From Bacteroidota bacterium (GTDB lineage Bacteria > Bacteroidota > Bacteroidia > Bacteroidales > Prolixibacteraceae): a stretch of 16,423 nt of DNA. Shown piece after piece: positions 7,166 to 14,903 of the stretch. How positions within the stretch are numbered: the stretch's first letter is position 1; each line of letters opens with the position of its first letter. The stretch is taken from assembly GCA_023393265.1 (NCBI GenBank), contig JAEWME010000423.1, positions 1-16,423 of the forward strand, in the 5' to 3' direction. Made by a program: the position numbers and the translations under genes. The notes beneath the pieces were generated by a model, which was given only the letters and a program-made list of their open reading frames with translations, did no database searches and was not told the DNA's origin.

Positions 7166-7615
7166 TTAGCTTAATAGCGCCTTAACTTTGTCGGAAATGT
7201 CTTTTCCATCAGCCAGTCCTGCCAGCTTTTTAGAAGCCATTCCCATTACTTTTCCCATATCTTTTATGCTTGTTGCACCAACTTCTGCAATAATCTCTTT
7301 CACCGCATTGGTCAACTCAGCATCACCCATTTTCGCCGGAAGATACGATTCAAAAATTTTTACCTGGAAAATTTCCTGATCGTAGAGATCTGTTCTGCCT
7401 TGTTCTTTAAAAATGTTGGCAGCATCCGTTCCCTGCTTGGCTAATTTAGAAATAATTTTTAAACTTTCCTGATCCGACAACTCTCCTGATGCACCTTCTG
7501 CAGATTTGACTTCGAGCATTACTTTTTTTATTCCGCGCAAAGCTTCGAGTTTTTCTTTTTCCCGGGCTTTCATCGCCTCCATAATATCACTATTGATCTG
7601 ATCAAATAAGCTCAT
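7166..7615 (-). CDS. GatB/YqeY domain-containing protein
   Basis: A 149-aa single-domain protein of the YqeY family, which matches the C-terminal tRNA-binding tail domain of GatB/GatE amidotransferases. Features seen are LFDQINSDIMEAMKAREKEKLEALR at the N-terminus, FESYLPAKM near residue 90, and IKDMGKVMGMASKKLAG near 117-133, all typical. Length is normal for the family. The ATG at 7615 begins 8 nt after the stop of ftsZ copy 1, so it is almost certainly the last gene of the division operon. The position beside ftsZ is one I recall for other Bacteroidota. The biochemical role is not well established; a link to tRNA or stress physiology is inference. Confidence 0.9.
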   Translation of the reverse strand: MSLFDQINSDIMEAMKAREKEKLEALRGIKKVMLEVKSAEGASGELSDQESLKIISKLAKQGTDAANIFKEQGRTDLYDQEIFQVKIFESYLPAKMGDAELTNAVKEIIAEVGATSIKDMGKVMGMASKKLAGLADGKDISDKVKALLS

Positions 7616-7623
7616 GTTCCAAA

Positions 7624-9042
7624 TTAGTCAACGTTATCGTGCAAGTAGGAATTGTTGTCGCGTAAAATTACATTATTATTTTCATCCGGCGAAATAGAAA
7701 ATCGTGAAAATTGCTCATTCACTTTTTTTTTTAGTCCGAAAAACCCTGAATTTTTTCTTCTGTAAGCCGGAATATTTTCCAATTCTTCAACAGCCTCTTC
7801 TGATGTTTGCGTAAAATCAACAGGATCAGCTATTTCCGATCCGGCAGGCTTTTTGGCAACATTTCCGTACAATTCCTCAAACTCGTCGTACCCTCCCGCG
7901 TTTATCTCGAACTCGAAAGTCTTTTGCTTTGCAGTTTTGGCACCGTATAACTCGTTTTCGATCGAAGTTTTTACTTCCGTCTTGGTTTTTGGGATCGTTT
8001 CGCCAGCATCCTCAATTAATGTGTGGTAAGTTTTCTCCTGATTTTTGTTGATCACCATTTCAGGAATACTGCTGGTGCTAAATCCTGTTGCAATAATGGT
8101 CACCGAAATCTGGTCGCCGAGTTTTTCATCAACGCCGTTACCCCAAATCAGGTCGGCCGAATTTCCGGCTTTTTCCTGAACATAATCTGTAATGTCGCCA
8201 ATTTCGTCCATTGTAATTTCATCAACTCCGGACGTAATATTTAGCAAGATATTCCGGGCACCCAAAATGTCATTATTATTCAGGAGTGGTGAATTTAAAG
8301 CCTCTTCAACAGCGGTAACTGCACGATTCACGCCTGAAGCAACTCCGGTTCCCATGAGTGCCACACCACTGTTGCGCATCACGGTTTCAACGTCGGCAAA
8401 GTCAACATTGATGTATCCGGGCACTGTAATAATTTCGGCTATTCCCTTGGCTGCTGTAGTCAATATATTATCGGCTTTGGCAAAAGCATCCGAAATCTTC
8501 GAGTCTCCATACATCTCCCTGATGCGCTCGTTGTTGATCACAAGCAGCGAATCGACATGTGTTTCCATCGCAGCAATACCTTCAACCGCCTGCTTAATAC
8601 GACGGCGGCCTTCATTGCGGAAAGGAATGGTTACAATGCCCACGGTGAGAATACCCAACTCCTTGGCTGCTGAAGCGATAACCGGAGCTCCGCCGGTACC
8701 GGTTCCACCACCCATCCCGGCAGTAATGAACACCATTTTTGTATTGTTGCTGAGTACCTTTTTTACGTCCTCTATGTTTTCGATGGCCGCCTCACGACCG
8801 GTTTCAGGCTTGTTGCCAGCCCCACGTCCTTCGGTAAGCGACGAGCCCAACTGAATTTTACACGGCACAGGACTGTTTATCAACGCCTGGGCATCAGTAT
8901 TACAAACCATAAAGTCTACATCGCGGATTCCTGCATGATACATGTGATTCACCGCATTTCCACCACCACCACCTACTCCAATAACCTTTATGATTGAGCC
9001 GGAATTCACAGCTAGGTCAAAATTCATAATTTCGTTTGACAT
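7624..9042 (-). CDS. ftsZ: Cell division GTPase FtsZ, copy 1 (canonical tail)
   Basis: Tubulin-like GTPase that polymerises into the cytokinetic Z ring. The protein is 472 aa. The core covers about residues 15-321: GVGGGGGNAV (22-31), NTDAQA (48-53), the tubulin signature GGGTGTG (111-117), and the T7 loop NVDFAD with Asn212, Asp214 and Asp217. It ends in GDQISVTIIATGF (309-321). A roughly 100-residue acidic linker leads to the conserved C-terminal peptide IPAYRRK (424-430), the docking site for FtsA and other partners. This peptide is not terminal: 42 residues follow, with GFFGLKKKVNEQF and a final SYLHDNVD. This is the more canonical of two tandem copies. It starts 30 nt after the stop of copy 2, from the ATG at 9042. 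Confidence 0.95.
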   Translation of the reverse strand: MSNEIMNFDLAVNSGSIIKVIGVGGGGGNAVNHMYHAGIRDVDFMVCNTDAQALINSPVPCKIQLGSSLTEGRGAGNKPETGREAAIENIEDVKKVLSNNTKMVFITAGMGGGTGTGGAPVIASAAKELGILTVGIVTIPFRNEGRRRIKQAVEGIAAMETHVDSLLVINNERIREMYGDSKISDAFAKADNILTTAAKGIAEIITVPGYINVDFADVETVMRNSGVALMGTGVASGVNRAVTAVEEALNSPLLNNNDILGARNILLNITSGVDEITMDEIGDITDYVQEKAGNSADLIWGNGVDEKLGDQISVTIIATGFSTSSIPEMVINKNQEKTYHTLIEDAGETIPKTKTEVKTSIENELYGAKTAKQKTFEFEINAGGYDEFEELYGNVAKKPAGSEIADPVDFTQTSEEAVEELENIPAYRRKNSGFFGLKKKVNEQFSRFSISPDENNNVILRDNNSYLHDNVD

Positions 9043-9072
9043 GATCGTCTATTTTTGGGGTTTATATTCACT

Positions 9073-10356
9073 TTATTTATTGTTCTCTTCCTCCGAAATG
9101 GGAGTATCAGAAGCATCTTTATCATCGAAGAATTTGGTAAACTGCCTGAAAAACCAACTATCTACATTGGCACCGTCGCTCTCCGATTTATCGGCCATCT
9201 CTTTCCTTTTTTTCTTCGCACTCTTTTTGGAAGTAACATGCTGTTTTGCTGTTTGCGGAATTGGGTCGGGGCCAAACAATGTGTCTGAAATCTCGACCGG
9301 GTTTTCCTCCAGGTTGATCTCAAATCCGGCGTCATCAAGCTGAAGTTCAACTTCCTCAACCGGTGGCTGGAATAATCGGTTCGGGTTCACATCAAATCCG
9401 GTCGCAATAATCGTAACACTAATTTGGTCGCCCAGCTTAGGGTCATAACCATTTCCCCAGATGATAGTTGCATCCATTCCGGCCTCATCCTGCAAATAAT
9501 CAATAATTTCGCCAATCTCGCTCATGGTCACTTCATCTACTCCGGAAATGATATTGAGCAAAATATCCTTTGTTCCGCGGATGCTGCTGCTATCCAGAAG
9601 CGGCGATTCGAGCGCCTGCCTTACAGCGCTCATGGCCCTATCCGGTCCTTCAGCCAGGCCAGTCCCCATGATAAACACGCCGCTGCCAGCCATCACAGTG
9701 CTAACGTCGGCAAAGTCGATGTTGATATTACCGTGAAGGGTAATGATTTCGGCCACACCTTTCACCGCTGTTGTTATAATGTTGTCAGCTTTTTTGAATG
9801 CCTGTGATGCAGGCAGGTTGCCATATATTTTATGCAGCTTTTCGTTGCTGATGACCAGCATACTGTCTACATGTTCTTTCAGTTTCTCGACTCCCGCAAG
9901 TGCCTGATCGAAACGCCGCTTTCCTTCTGATCGGGAAGGGATGGTTACAACAGCTATGGTAAGAATATCGAGTTCACGAGCCAGTTTGGCAATTACCGGA
10001 GCAGCGCCGGTGCCTGTACCGCCACCCATTCCTGCCGTGATAAACACCATTTTTGTTGTCCCTTCGAGCACACCCCGAACATCTTCCAGGTTTTCGATTG
10101 CCGCCTGTTCCCCCTGCTCGGGCATATTTCCGGCTCCACGTCCATGAGTCAGCGTAACGCCAAGCTGGATTTTCACCGGAACAGGACTGTATTGCATGGC
10201 CTGGGCATCGGTATTGCAAATCATAAAATTCACGCCTTCAATGCCTTCCTCATACATATTTTTCACGGCATTGCAGCCACCTCCGCCAACTCCAATGACT
10301 TTGATGATTGAAGATTTTGTGTGCTCCAATCCGAAGTTTAGTAATTCATCGATCAT
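9073..10356 (-). CDS. Second FtsZ paralogue (copy 2) with divergent C-terminus
   Basis: A 427-aa FtsZ-family GTPase encoded between ftsA and the canonical ftsZ. The core is complete: GVGGGGCNAV (22-31), NTDAQA (48-53), GGGTGTG (111-117), and T7 loop NIDFAD with Asn212, Asp214 and Asp217. GTP binding and hydrolysis should therefore be possible. It aligns to copy 1 without a gap over residues 1-321, about 65% identical by hand count. After residue 321 the two diverge. This copy has no IPAY-type C-terminal peptide. It has a shorter linker with the polybasic run KKSAKKKRK (377-385), then an aromatic amphipathic segment SWFFRQFTKFFDDK (400-413) and an acidic end. It starts 23 nt after the ftsA stop. 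Probably a division protein with altered partners or membrane contact; function beyond FtsZ membership is inference. Confidence 0.93.
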   Translation of the reverse strand: MIDELLNFGLEHTKSSIIKVIGVGGGGCNAVKNMYEEGIEGVNFMICNTDAQAMQYSPVPVKIQLGVTLTHGRGAGNMPEQGEQAAIENLEDVRGVLEGTTKMVFITAGMGGGTGTGAAPVIAKLARELDILTIAVVTIPSRSEGKRRFDQALAGVEKLKEHVDSMLVISNEKLHKIYGNLPASQAFKKADNIITTAVKGVAEIITLHGNINIDFADVSTVMAGSGVFIMGTGLAEGPDRAMSAVRQALESPLLDSSSIRGTKDILLNIISGVDEVTMSEIGEIIDYLQDEAGMDATIIWGNGYDPKLGDQISVTIIATGFDVNPNRLFQPPVEEVELQLDDAGFEINLEENPVEISDTLFGPDPIPQTAKQHVTSKKSAKKKRKEMADKSESDGANVDSWFFRQFTKFFDDKDASDTPISEEENNK

Positions 10357-10379
10357 AAGGCAACCTGTTTATATTTATA

Positions 10380-11666
10380 CTAGGTCATTTCTGTATCTGC
10401 AGGATTATCTTCGAAAAAACCAATAACCCCCTGTACAATCTTCGTCTGCATGGTTTTAATAATTCCTGGTTCATTTGATTTATTGCTCCTGAAACGGCGA
10501 CTCTTTTTAACTCGCAGCCCGCCATCCTCAGCAGCCATCCGGAGCAAGCCAAGCACCGTTGCAAACCGCGGGTCTTCCAAATTTCTTTCTGAAACAAAAT
10601 GAATCATATTGGGTTTACCAACCCGCACATCAAAACCGGTATGAAACTTAACCAATTGCCCCAGGTTAGGAAGCAGGGAAGTTCCGCCGGTTAAAACAAT
10701 TCCGGAGCCCAATTTATCAACATAGCCTGATTTACGGATCTGGTGAAAGAACTGCACAACAATTTCTTCCATACGGGCCTGAATAATGTGCGCCAGGCTC
10801 TTGAACGAAATCTGCTTTGGCTCCCATCCCTGAATAGGAATGGTAACCACGCGATCTTCAGGAGCAAAATCGGCTATCGCCTGTCCAAATTGCACTTTCA
10901 GCGATTCAGCCTGTTTGATGGTGATAGCACAGCCCTCTTTAATATCATTGGTAACCACATTCCCGCCAAACGGAATCATGGAAGTATAGCACAAAACACC
11001 TTCATAAAATATCGAAATCTTTGTCGTACCTCCTCCAACATCAACCAAGGCAACACCTGTTTCCTTTTCTTCTTCCGTCAGCACAACTTCGGAAGAAGCA
11101 ATCGGGTCGAGAATAGCCCGCTGCACATTGATTGACCCTCTATTGAAACACATCGAGATAGCTCGCTGATATGATTCAGGAGCAACATGAATTTTATAAG
11201 TTGCCTCCATTCGCTCGCCGATGGCGCCTACCGGATTGGTGATTCCCTGCTCATTGTCAACCGTGAAAAATTCGGGGTTGATGTGATAAATCATTAATCC
11301 GTCTTCCAGGTTAATTTGTCGTGCCTGCTCCATCATCTGTTCAACGTCGGCTTCGGATACGCAGTTATCCCTTCCAAGCGCCCGTTGTTGTTTGGAGGTT
11401 TTTGTGATGAGTTGCTGCCCTGAAATATTGACAAACACATCTTCAATGTCGTGACCACAACTTTGTTCGGCCACACCAATGGCATCGCTGATGGCAGCAA
11501 ATGCTTCTTCAACGTTCAGCACCACACCTCGTTTAACACCCCTTGAAGCACTATGTCCAAGTCCAACGATCCGGATTTTCCCTTCTTCGTCTTTTGTCCC
11601 AGCCAGGGCAACAATTTTGGTTGATCCAACATCTACGGCTGCAAAAATTTTCTCGTTCTTGTCCAT
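10380..11666 (-). CDS. ftsA: Cell division protein FtsA
   Basis: Actin-like ATPase that tethers FtsZ filaments to the inner membrane and recruits later divisome proteins. The protein is 428 aa. Phosphate-1 motif is DVGSTK (12-17), phosphate-2 DVGGGTTK (209-216), and adenosine motif GIVLTGGTS (322-330). The FtsA-specific 1C subdomain lies about 85-165. The C-terminal segment GIIKTMQTKIVQGVIGFFED (401-420) is an amphipathic helix of the kind FtsA uses for membrane binding. The start ATG at 11666 lies 3 nt after the ftsQ stop. Immediately downstream are two ftsZ genes, so this single FtsA may have to serve two FtsZ proteins, only one of which carries the usual FtsA-docking peptide. Confidence 0.95.
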   Translation of the reverse strand: MDKNEKIFAAVDVGSTKIVALAGTKDEEGKIRIVGLGHSASRGVKRGVVLNVEEAFAAISDAIGVAEQSCGHDIEDVFVNISGQQLITKTSKQQRALGRDNCVSEADVEQMMEQARQINLEDGLMIYHINPEFFTVDNEQGITNPVGAIGERMEATYKIHVAPESYQRAISMCFNRGSINVQRAILDPIASSEVVLTEEEKETGVALVDVGGGTTKISIFYEGVLCYTSMIPFGGNVVTNDIKEGCAITIKQAESLKVQFGQAIADFAPEDRVVTIPIQGWEPKQISFKSLAHIIQARMEEIVVQFFHQIRKSGYVDKLGSGIVLTGGTSLLPNLGQLVKFHTGFDVRVGKPNMIHFVSERNLEDPRFATVLGLLRMAAEDGGLRVKKSRRFRSNKSNEPGIIKTMQTKIVQGVIGFFEDNPADTEMT

Positions 11667-11669
11667 AAT

Positions 11670-12425
11670 TCACTTTTTTGTACAAACAACCTGATTTCGA
11701 TATTTTATACTGATAGTCTTATATTTATTCCAGCCCATGTTTTTAAAACCTTGCTGGTAAACTGCTTTTAAATTTCTCAACTTCAACACATAGTCATCCG
11801 GAGTCCCGAATTCAATCAGGTAGTCGCCAACCTGTGGAAGCATAATTAACTGACCATCTGACTGCACTAAAACCTGTTCTATTTGTGCCCGCCAAAAATC
11901 GTCTTTATTAATGTATTCAGCCATTTTCAAAAAGTCCATTTCAAGCTTTTCATCAGGAATGACGCCCGTAGCAATCAAAATCCGATCGATATATTTCTGG
12001 GAAACAGGTATTTTCACACCACCCCGATCGAGGTAAAAATCATCACTCCCGGTTTTTATCCGGAGAACCGGGCTTCGCTCATCGACATTAACAACCAGTT
12101 TCCCCTTGAACGACAAACCCTTCGAATCAACTCTCCGGTAAATCTGAATGTTATCGAGGGTAGTGAAAGCTGCCAGTTTTTTCTCAATTTTATTAATATT
12201 GATCAGGAACAAACCACGACCGATAACCTGTTCCCCCGCATTCTCAACCATTTTGGCGATCTCCTCCTCGTCGAGAAATCGCGGCGAATTGGGATTGATG
12301 TTGACCACAATCGACTGGCACCTCACGGCAGCACGCTGCGTGTAGGCGTAGTAGATGGTAAAGCCAATACCGGCGGCAAGGCACAACCAGCCCAAAACAA
12401 TCATTATTTTTTTAAACACCTTCAT
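11670..12425 (-). CDS. ftsQ: Cell division protein FtsQ/DivIB
   Basis: Bitopic divisome protein whose periplasmic domain connects FtsB/FtsL and FtsW/FtsI. The protein is 251 aa. A short basic cytoplasmic tail (MKVFKK) is followed by one membrane helix at about residues 7-27. A POTRA-like domain lies at about 34-115, with the features IVVNINPNSPRFLDEEEI, RGLFLININKIEKKL, IQIYRR and the strand LVVNVDERSPVLRI. A beta domain containing FYLDRGGVKIPVS follows. Sequence conservation in this family is low, but position between murC and ftsA is decisive. The ATG at 12425 overlaps the murC stop by 4 nt (ATGA arrangement), which indicates translational coupling. Confidence 0.9.
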   Translation of the reverse strand: MKVFKKIMIVLGWLCLAAGIGFTIYYAYTQRAAVRCQSIVVNINPNSPRFLDEEEIAKMVENAGEQVIGRGLFLININKIEKKLAAFTTLDNIQIYRRVDSKGLSFKGKLVVNVDERSPVLRIKTGSDDFYLDRGGVKIPVSQKYIDRILIATGVIPDEKLEMDFLKMAEYINKDDFWRAQIEQVLVQSDGQLIMLPQVGDYLIEFGTPDDYVLKLRNLKAVYQQGFKNMGWNKYKTISIKYRNQVVCTKK

Positions 12426-13798
12426 ACTTTCAGCAACTGCTCTTTCACCGGTTCAACCAGTGTGTCAATATCTCCTGCACCCATCATCAGCACAACTCCC
12501 GGCTTAAATGTCGAAGCCAGTTTTGTGAGTTCGCTTTTGCTGCAAATCACCTTATTTTTATTTTTCATCCTTTCCAGAATAATTTCGGAGGTCACGCCTT
12601 CTATCGGAAGTTCACGTGCCGGGTAAATGTCGAGCACAACCACCTCATCGAGCAAATCGAGACTCGAAGCAAAACCTTCGGCAAAATCCCTGGTCCGGGT
12701 ATATAAATGCGGCTGGAAAACGCCGGTCAAAACCTTGTTCTGATATATCTCGCGCACCGAAGTAATCGTAGCCCGCAATTCCTCCGGATGATGCGCATAA
12801 TCATCAATCAGGATATAGTTTTCGTTTTTCAGATGAACATCGAACCGGCGCTTCACACCCGAATAACTGGCCAACGCAGTTCGAACAGCGTCGTCCGAAG
12901 CGCCTGCCAACAAAGTTACCGCGGCAGCGGCAACCGAGTTTTCCACATTCAGCAATCCGGGATAATTCAGCACGAGTCCGTCAATCCGCTTTTCCGGAGT
13001 AACCAAATCGAACTGATAATAACCATCTTTAAGCGCTATGTTTTCGGCATAAAAATCAGCAGGTTCCTTTATCGAATAAGTAAAAGTCCGGTGCCTTGTA
13101 TCGTCGGGCTCAACGGGAAGGCCCTTTTTCATTACCAAAGCACCGCCAATTTTTATTTTGCCAATAAACTGACCGAAACTTTCAATCACCTTTTCATGCG
13201 AACCATAAATGTCGAGGTGATCGGCATCCATCGAAGTAATCACAGCCAACTCAGGAGTCAACTGCAAAAACGAACGGTCGAATTCGTCGGCTTCGGCCAC
13301 AATCCATTCGCTTCCGCTATCGTCGAGCAAAAGATTGGTATGGTAATTTTTCGAGATACCACCCAGAAAAGCAGAGCAACCCTTATCAGACGATTTCATG
13401 ATGTGTGCAGCAATTGTCGAAACGGTTGTTTTTCCATGTGTTCCAGCCACTGCAATTGTGCGTCGGCTGTTGCAGATGATGCCAAGCACTGCTGCCCTCT
13501 TGTACAGGCGAAAACCACGATCGATAAGCGTATTCAGTTCGCTGTGGGTGGCCGGAATGGCCGGCGTAAAAACGATCAGCGAATCGCTCTGATCAAGATT
13601 GGCGGGCAGCAAACCGGGATTATCTTCATAATGGGCTGCAATTCCCTCGTTCTCAAGCGCTGTGGTCAACTCGGTTTTGGTCCGGTCGTAACCAGAAACA
13701 GCGATGCCCTGACTCGCAAAATAACGTGCCAGAGCGCTCATCCCGATGCCCCCGATACCGAGGAAATACACCTGCTTTATGTCGGAAAATTTGATCAT
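12422..13798 (-). CDS. murC: UDP-N-acetylmuramate--L-alanine ligase MurC
   Basis: ATP-dependent ligase adding L-alanine to UDP-MurNAc, the first step of the peptidoglycan stem peptide, in the cytoplasm. The 458-aa protein has all three Mur ligase domains. The N-terminal Rossmann-type domain has GIGGIGMS (14-21), the ATPase domain has P-loop GTHGKTT (119-125), and further motifs are EADEFDRSF (169-177) and DADHLDIY (191-198). The C-terminal part contains DDYAHHP and FQPHLYTRT. Length is normal. The start ATG at 13798 comes 1 nt after the murG stop, and its TGA overlaps the ftsQ start. There is no murB or ddl gene between murC and ftsQ, unlike many proteobacterial clusters. Confidence 0.96.
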   Translation of the reverse strand: MIKFSDIKQVYFLGIGGIGMSALARYFASQGIAVSGYDRTKTELTTALENEGIAAHYEDNPGLLPANLDQSDSLIVFTPAIPATHSELNTLIDRGFRLYKRAAVLGIICNSRRTIAVAGTHGKTTVSTIAAHIMKSSDKGCSAFLGGISKNYHTNLLLDDSGSEWIVAEADEFDRSFLQLTPELAVITSMDADHLDIYGSHEKVIESFGQFIGKIKIGGALVMKKGLPVEPDDTRHRTFTYSIKEPADFYAENIALKDGYYQFDLVTPEKRIDGLVLNYPGLLNVENSVAAAAVTLLAGASDDAVRTALASYSGVKRRFDVHLKNENYILIDDYAHHPEELRATITSVREIYQNKVLTGVFQPHLYTRTRDFAEGFASSLDLLDEVVVLDIYPARELPIEGVTSEIILERMKNKNKVICSKSELTKLASTFKPGVVLMMGAGDIDTLVEPVKEQLLKV

Positions 13799-13799
13799 T

Positions 13800-14903
13800 C
13801 TAATTCTTTATTACCTCCATGATCACATCGACGATATCCCTTGCGGCATAAGGCCGCCCCAACTTCCGGATATTTTCCGAAAGGCTTTTCATTCGCTGTT
13901 TATCGCCCAGCAATCTATAAGTTTCTTTCAATAATTGTTCTTTCGAATCGGCATCTTTTATCAACAAAGCGGCCTGATTTTCAACCAACGCCATGGCATT
14001 TTTGGTTTGATGGTCTTCTGCCACATTGGGTGAAGGAACCAGCACAGATGGCTTACCGAGCAAACAAAGCTCCGAAATGGTTCCTGCCCCTGCTCTTGAG
14101 ACAACGACGTCGGCCACAGCATAAGCCAAATCCATCTCCGAAACAAACATCATTACCCGTAAATTTTCAGGAAGGTTATTTCCGAGCCGCTGCATAATTT
14201 CGTCGTAATAAATTTTTCCGGTCTGCCAGATCACCTGCACGTCGTTGGTGCGAATTAATTCGAGATTAGCCATCACGCTTTCGTTCAAGGTACGTGCACC
14301 CAGGCTCCCACCAATAATTAAAACAACCGGTTTCTCCTGACTTAAATTGAATTTCTGAAAAGCTTCGTCTTTATTGACTACCTGCTCCACAAGATTTTTC
14401 CGGATCGGATTGCCCGTCAGTACAATTTTTTCGGAAGGAAAATACCTTTCCATGTTCGGATAGGCCACACATATTTTCTTCACTTTCGAAGCCAGCAGCT
14501 TATTGGTAACACCGGCGTAAGAATTCTGCTCCTGAAGAACAGCCGGAACACCTTTTTTCACAGCAGCTTTCAGGATTGGGCCACTTGCAAAACCACCCAC
14601 ACCAACTGCCACATCGGGTTTAAAATCCCGGATTACTTTATTGGCTAATCTCATGCTCCTGAAAAGTTTCAGGAAAAAAGTAAGCATTTTGAGTGAAGGC
14701 TTGCGCGGAAAACCCACCACCGGAAGGCCAACGATGCGGTATCCTGCAGCCGGAACACGTTCCATTTCCATTTTCCCCAACGCACCAACAAACAAGATGT
14801 CAGCTTCAGGAAAACGATCCCTGATTTCGTTGGCAATAGAAACTGCCGGAAAAATATGTCCCCCGGTTCCACCCCCACTTACTATGACTTTCATTTTTTT
14901 CAT
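13800..14903 (-). CDS. murG: Lipid II synthase MurG (UDP-GlcNAc transferase)
   Basis: Peripheral membrane glycosyltransferase that adds GlcNAc to lipid I, giving lipid II. The protein is 367 aa with two Rossmann-like domains. The N-terminal glycine-rich loop is SGGGTGGH (9-16), with catalytic-type His16. VGVGGFASGP and the QEQNSYAGVTN motif follow in the first half, then LTGNPIR at the domain junction. The donor-site segment RAGAGTISELCLLGKPSVLVP, with EDHQTKNA behind it, lies in the second half. The ATG at 14903 directly abuts the ftsW stop with no spacer. A second Met at position 4 is a possible alternative start. TAG is its stop codon, 1 nt before murC. Confidence 0.96.
   Translation of the reverse strand: MKKMKVIVSGGGTGGHIFPAVSIANEIRDRFPEADILFVGALGKMEMERVPAAGYRIVGLPVVGFPRKPSLKMLTFFLKLFRSMRLANKVIRDFKPDVAVGVGGFASGPILKAAVKKGVPAVLQEQNSYAGVTNKLLASKVKKICVAYPNMERYFPSEKIVLTGNPIRKNLVEQVVNKDEAFQKFNLSQEKPVVLIIGGSLGARTLNESVMANLELIRTNDVQVIWQTGKIYYDEIMQRLGNNLPENLRVMMFVSEMDLAYAVADVVVSRAGAGTISELCLLGKPSVLVPSPNVAEDHQTKNAMALVENQAALLIKDADSKEQLLKETYRLLGDKQRMKSLSENIRKLGRPYAARDIVDVIMEVIKN

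Noticed and set aside
8192..8854. 220-residue open frame on the + strand opposite ftsZ copy 1
   Set aside because: It is a shadow of a highly conserved gene; its serine/proline-rich translation has no recognisable domain.
9073..10356. FtsZ copy 2 as a pseudogene or a misassembled repeat of copy 1
   Set aside because: The frame is uninterrupted, all active-site residues are kept, and identity is only about 65%, so it is neither decayed nor a duplicated-read artefact.
11883..12626. 247-residue open frame on the + strand opposite ftsQ/murC
   Set aside because: It spans the junction of two well-supported genes on the opposite strand and has no family features.
12707..13822. 371-residue open frame on the + strand opposite murC
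   Set aside because: murC is intact with every Mur ligase motif on the other strand. The antisense translation shows no domain and has odd composition.
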